A DNA stretch of 64,000 bases from Novosphingobium fluoreni. GTDB taxonomy: Bacteria > Pseudomonadota > Alphaproteobacteria > Sphingomonadales > Sphingomonadaceae. Positions 61,258-64,000 of the stretch are shown here, one piece after another (within the stretch, counting starts at the first letter, position 1; every line of letters begins with the position of its first letter). Position numbers and translations under genes: made by a program. The DNA is taken from the NCBI RefSeq assembly GCF_014196615.1, contig NZ_JACIDY010000001.1:1-64000 (forward strand). The letters run 5' to 3'. Under the pieces are notes generated by a model, which made no database searches, was not told the DNA's origin, and worked only from the letters and a program-made list of their open reading frames with translations.

Positions 61258-61424
61258 GCCATCGGAGAAATCCGATACGGCGGGTGCGGGTGGCGAAACG
61301 CGATCGCTCATCAACCCCGCACCATGCGGCCGGCGCTCAAGACGGGCGCCTGCACCGCGATGCAGGACTCTAACCCGCCGGCATTAGCGCCGGAGACGGG
61401 GCCGACGGGCTTTTGCGAGCTTTT
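61258..61424 (+). ncRNA. Candidate structured small RNA
   Basis: Starting about seven bases after the promoter, the sequence forms ATCGGA/TCCGAT (61261-61276). Then an 8-bp stem, CGGCGGGT (61278-61285) with ACCCGCCG (61373-61380), encloses three hairpins: GTGCGGG/CCCGCAC (61284-61322, sharing two bases with the outer stem), GGCGC/GCGCC (61332-61350), and CTGCA/TGCAG (61350-61365). A CCGGC/GCCGG hairpin (61378-61393) competes with the outer stem. The segment ends in a GC stem with CTTTT (about 61410-61424). I do not recognise an Rfam family. The rest of the 575-base gap (61041-61223 and 61425-61615) holds no ORF that I would support. Confidence 0.4.
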
Positions 61425-61615
61425 CCCGCCGGTCGTCCTGCGCATCAAAGCCGAGCTGGCGGTCCCGCTTTCGCGTTCCCCCGCCAGCCGGTCGCACGAT
61501 GGAACGTCGAGCCAAGCCTGTCGCGCCAGGCCCGCGCCGGCCGCAACGCTTGGCCGTTGAACTCTCCCCGGCGTTATCCCGCGCTCGCCTGCGGGGGATG
61601 GCGCATGTCCACCCC

Positions 61616-64000
61616 CTACCCCAGCCGCCGCGACAGCAGGTTGCGCGCCTGGCTGGCGATCTGGGCGAGCATCGCCGGAGCGACCGCCGCGTTGCCCTCG
61701 GCGCGATCAATCATGGCGCGGAAGGCATGGATCGCCGTCTGCCGACCCGCTGCCCAGGCTTCCACCGCCGCCACCGGGTCCTCGCGATCGGCCTTGCTCT
61801 TCGCCAGTTCGGCCAGGAACTCCAGCCGCATCTGCTGGAAATCACGCGCGAGGCCGGCAACCAGCAAGCGCTCCCACGGATCGGACGGGCTCATCACCGC
61901 GGCACTGGTCTGCGCCCAGTCCAGGCCTAGCGCCGCGCCCAGCCGCGTGAACGCGCCCACCAGGCGGCGGGGCGCGATGCCGGTCTGCTCCGCCAGCGCG
62001 GTGATGCCCACCGCGCCATCCAGATCATAAAGATGCGTCACCGCCGCCGCATCGGCTTCGGGTGCGCCTTCCTCGACCAGCGCGGCGCTGATCCGACCCG
62101 AATGGGTGCGGCCGCTTTCGCCCAGCAGATCGCGCGTCTCACGAGCCAGCAGCGCGACACCGCTGCCCAGCCGCTTGATCAGCTCGGCCGGAGCGATCCG
62201 CCCCGCCCCCACGCGCAGCAGGTCCGCCATATGGCTGCGAACGGCATGGGCCATCTTGTCGAACAAGGCGATGCGGGCCGTCTCGGTCATCGGCTCGGTC
62301 TCGATCCGCCGCCACAGGTCGTCCAGGTTCAGCAGCCGCTGCGCCAGCGTGAACGCGGCGGCGACTTGTCCCAGCGTCGCGCCTTCCTCTTCGGCCAGTT
62401 CGAAGGGATGGATCACGCCCAGGCGGTTGACCATGCAATTGGCGAGCTTGGTGGCGACGATCTCGCCCGCCAGGCGGTGCTCCTTGATGAAGGTGCCGAA
62501 CTTCTTCTGCATCGCCGGCGGGAACGCGGCCAGCAGAACGCCTTCCATGCTGGGATCGGTGGCGAGCGGGCTGTGCTCGATCGCATCCTGCAACACCAGC
62601 TTCGCGCTGGAGAGCAGCACCGCCAGTTCGGGCCGGGTCAGTCCCCGGCCATCGAGCGCCCGGCGCGAAAGCGTGTCGTTATCGGCCAGCCCCTCGGTCC
62701 GGCGATCCAGGTTGCCGCCTTCCTCCAGCGTCTCGATCAGGCGCAAGTACGAAGGGATCGCCGCCCCGCCGCCGCGCTCGGCGATCGAAAGAGCGAGCGC
62801 CTGGAGCCGGTTGTCCTCCAGCACCAGCGCGGCGACATCGTCGGTCATCGCGCGCAGTAGCTTCACCCGCGCCGGTTCGGTCAACTTGCCCGCCCGCTTG
62901 GCGGCGGCCAGCGCGATCTTGATGTTCACCTCGTTGTCCGAACAATCGACGCCCGCCGAATTGTCGATGAAGTCGGTGTTGATCCGGCCGCCCTTGCCGC
63001 CCGCGCCCACTTGCGCAAACTCGATCCGCCCAGCCTGCGTGGTGCCCAGGTTGGCACCTTCGCCGATCACGCGGGCCTGCACCATGTTGCCATCGACACG
63101 CACCGCATCGTTGGCGGGATCGCCCACGGTGGCGTTGTTTTCGGCAGAGGACTTCACATAAGTGCCGATGCCGCCGAACCACAGCAGGTCAACCGGCGCC
63201 TGCAGGATCGCGCTGATCAGCGCCTCGGGCTCCAGCTCGCTCGCCTCGATGGCCAGCGCGGCGCGGATTTCGGCGCTGAGCGGAATGCGCTTCATCGTGC
63301 GCGCGAACACGCCGCCGCCCTTGGAGATCAGCTTCTTGTTATAATCGTCCCAGCTGGACACCGGCAGGTCGAACAATCGCTGGCGCTCGGCCCAGCTCTT
63401 GGCCGCATCGGGCGCGGGATCGAGGAAGATGTGCCGGTGATCGAACGCGGCCACCAGCTTCAGCGACTTGGACAGCAGCATGCCGTTGCCGAACACGTCG
63501 CCCGACATGTCGCCGCAGCCCACCACGCGGACCGGATCGCTCTGCACGTCCACGCCCAGTTCCAGGAAGTGGCGCTGCACCGAAAGCCAGGCACCCTTGG
63601 CGGTGATGCCCATCGCCTTGTGGTCATAGCCCTTGGAGCCGCCGCTGGCGAAAGCGTCGTCCAGCCAGAAGTCATGGGCGATGGCGATGCCGTTCGCCAC
63701 GTCGGAGAACTTGGCCGTGCCCTTGTCCGCCGCGACCACGAAGTACGGGTCTTCCCCATCGCGGATCACCACGCCGTCCGGATGGACCACCGCGTTGTCG
63801 ACGATGTTGTCCGTGATCGACAGCAGCGTGCGGATGAAGATTTCGTAGGCTGCCTGCCCCTCTGCCGCCCAGCCCGCACGATCGCGCTGCGGATCGGGCA
63901 GCAGCTTGGGATAGAAGCCGCCCTTTGCGCCGGTCGGCACGATCACGGCGTTCTTCACCCGCTGCGCCTTCATCAGGCCCAGGATCTCGGTGCGGAAATC
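61616..64000 (-). CDS. gdhB: NAD-specific glutamate dehydrogenase, large type (partial)
   Basis: The C-terminal 794 residues of a giant (about 1550-residue) NAD-glutamate dehydrogenase. The gene continues past the window end. The catalytic domain includes KNAVIVPTGAKGGFYPKLL, VVGCGDMSGDVFGNGMLLS (dinucleotide-binding), DLLWFGGIGTYVKSS, and NTDFIDNSAGVDCSDNEVN. A long helical C-terminal domain follows, characteristic of this L-GDH group. The reaction is glutamate to 2-oxoglutarate plus ammonium with NAD, mainly catabolic. The coding sequence reads in frame up to position 64000, so the ATG at 63973 is internal. It sits upstream of the structured intergenic region. Confidence 0.95.
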   Translation of the reverse strand, partial: DFRTEILGLMKAQRVKNAVIVPTGAKGGFYPKLLPDPQRDRAGWAAEGQAAYEIFIRTLLSITDNIVDNAVVHPDGVVIRDGEDPYFVVAADKGTAKFSDVANGIAIAHDFWLDDAFASGGSKGYDHKAMGITAKGAWLSVQRHFLELGVDVQSDPVRVVGCGDMSGDVFGNGMLLSKSLKLVAAFDHRHIFLDPAPDAAKSWAERQRLFDLPVSSWDDYNKKLISKGGGVFARTMKRIPLSAEIRAALAIEASELEPEALISAILQAPVDLLWFGGIGTYVKSSAENNATVGDPANDAVRVDGNMVQARVIGEGANLGTTQAGRIEFAQVGAGGKGGRINTDFIDNSAGVDCSDNEVNIKIALAAAKRAGKLTEPARVKLLRAMTDDVAALVLEDNRLQALALSIAERGGGAAIPSYLRLIETLEEGGNLDRRTEGLADNDTLSRRALDGRGLTRPELAVLLSSAKLVLQDAIEHSPLATDPSMEGVLLAAFPPAMQKKFGTFIKEHRLAGEIVATKLANCMVNRLGVIHPFELAEEEGATLGQVAAAFTLAQRLLNLDDLWRRIETEPMTETARIALFDKMAHAVRSHMADLLRVGAGRIAPAELIKRLGSGVALLARETRDLLGESGRTHSGRISAALVEEGAPEADAAAVTHLYDLDGAVGITALAEQTGIAPRRLVGAFTRLGAALGLDWAQTSAAVMSPSDPWERLLVAGLARDFQQMRLEFLAELAKSKADREDPVAAVEAWAAGRQTAIHAFRAMIDRAEGNAAVAPAMLAQIASQARNLLSRRLG

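Noticed and set aside
61047..61262. 71-codon minus-strand frame in the gap before the GNAT-nitrilase gene
   Set aside because: Arg/Cys/Gly-rich random-looking translation overlapping the candidate RNA and its promoter.
61258..61424. Considered RNase P RNA, tmRNA, 4.5S RNA, 6S RNA and common riboswitches for this structured stretch
   Set aside because: None of their conserved core motifs (for example GAGGAAAGTCC, an ANDN-type tag, or the GGAAGGAAGC loop) could be found.

Overview
The window is high-GC, densely coded chromosome from an alphaproteobacterium, most likely Sphingomonadales (Novosphingobium/Sphingobium-like). Reasons: sphingomonad-style rpoB, rpoC, groESL and rplJL; a CIRCE-controlled groES; a NasT/NasS nitrate-assimilation cluster; a large NAD-type glutamate dehydrogenase; and several GC-rich palindromic intergenic repeats of the alphaproteobacterial type. 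The assignment rests on sequence character only; no database search was possible. I recognised no tRNA, rRNA, CRISPR array, insertion sequence with a transposase, or replication origin.

Layout. 1-2.4 kb is an eroded accessory patch: a SRAP (SOS-response peptidase) pseudogene, an AT-richer MltR-family gene with a HEPN-like motif, and a hypothetical gene with a probable 5' frameshift. 2.5-13.9 kb is one nitrate-assimilation regulon in the order nasT-nasS, MFS nitrate transporter, outer-membrane porin, nirB-nirD, nitrate reductase, siroheme methyltransferase (cobA) and a small unknown protein. Two leader RNAs, before the transporter and before nirB, each carry paired hexaloop hairpins followed by an intrinsic terminator, as expected for NasT (ANTAR) antitermination. 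Import, outer-membrane access, two-step reduction to ammonium and cofactor synthesis are therefore under one switch. 14-19 kb holds an SDR, an OmpA-like protein, a hybrid histidine kinase and a PRC-barrel protein.

19.2-24 kb is a leucine-catabolism operon: methylcrotonyl-CoA carboxylase beta and alpha, TfoX-like and MaoC. A DUF559 endonuclease gene, enclosed by inverted repeats, sits between the two carboxylase subunits. Isovaleryl-CoA dehydrogenase for the same pathway lies at 58-59 kb. 24-27.6 kb holds a GNAT, a CorA/ZntB transporter, ispG and two small hypotheticals. 27.9-43.4 kb carries core genes mostly on the minus strand: rpoC, rpoB, groL, groS, a MATE exporter, a secreted protein, rplL and rplJ, with a cytochrome c gene on plus. 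The usual rplJL-rpoBC cluster is split by groESL and other genes.

43.5-47.6 kb has a membrane GGDEF protein, secreted hypotheticals, and a small-ORF/DUF2975/XRE regulator cassette with its own palindromic operators. 47.8-57.2 kb is a tightly overlapping glycogen operon on minus, glgP-glgB-glgC-glgA-glgX, covering synthesis, branching, phosphorolysis and debranching. 57.4-61 kb has a TetR regulator, isovaleryl-CoA dehydrogenase and a GNAT-nitrilase fusion. A structured, promoter-preceded intergenic stretch (61.2-61.4 kb) may encode a small RNA. The window ends inside the NAD-glutamate dehydrogenase gene.
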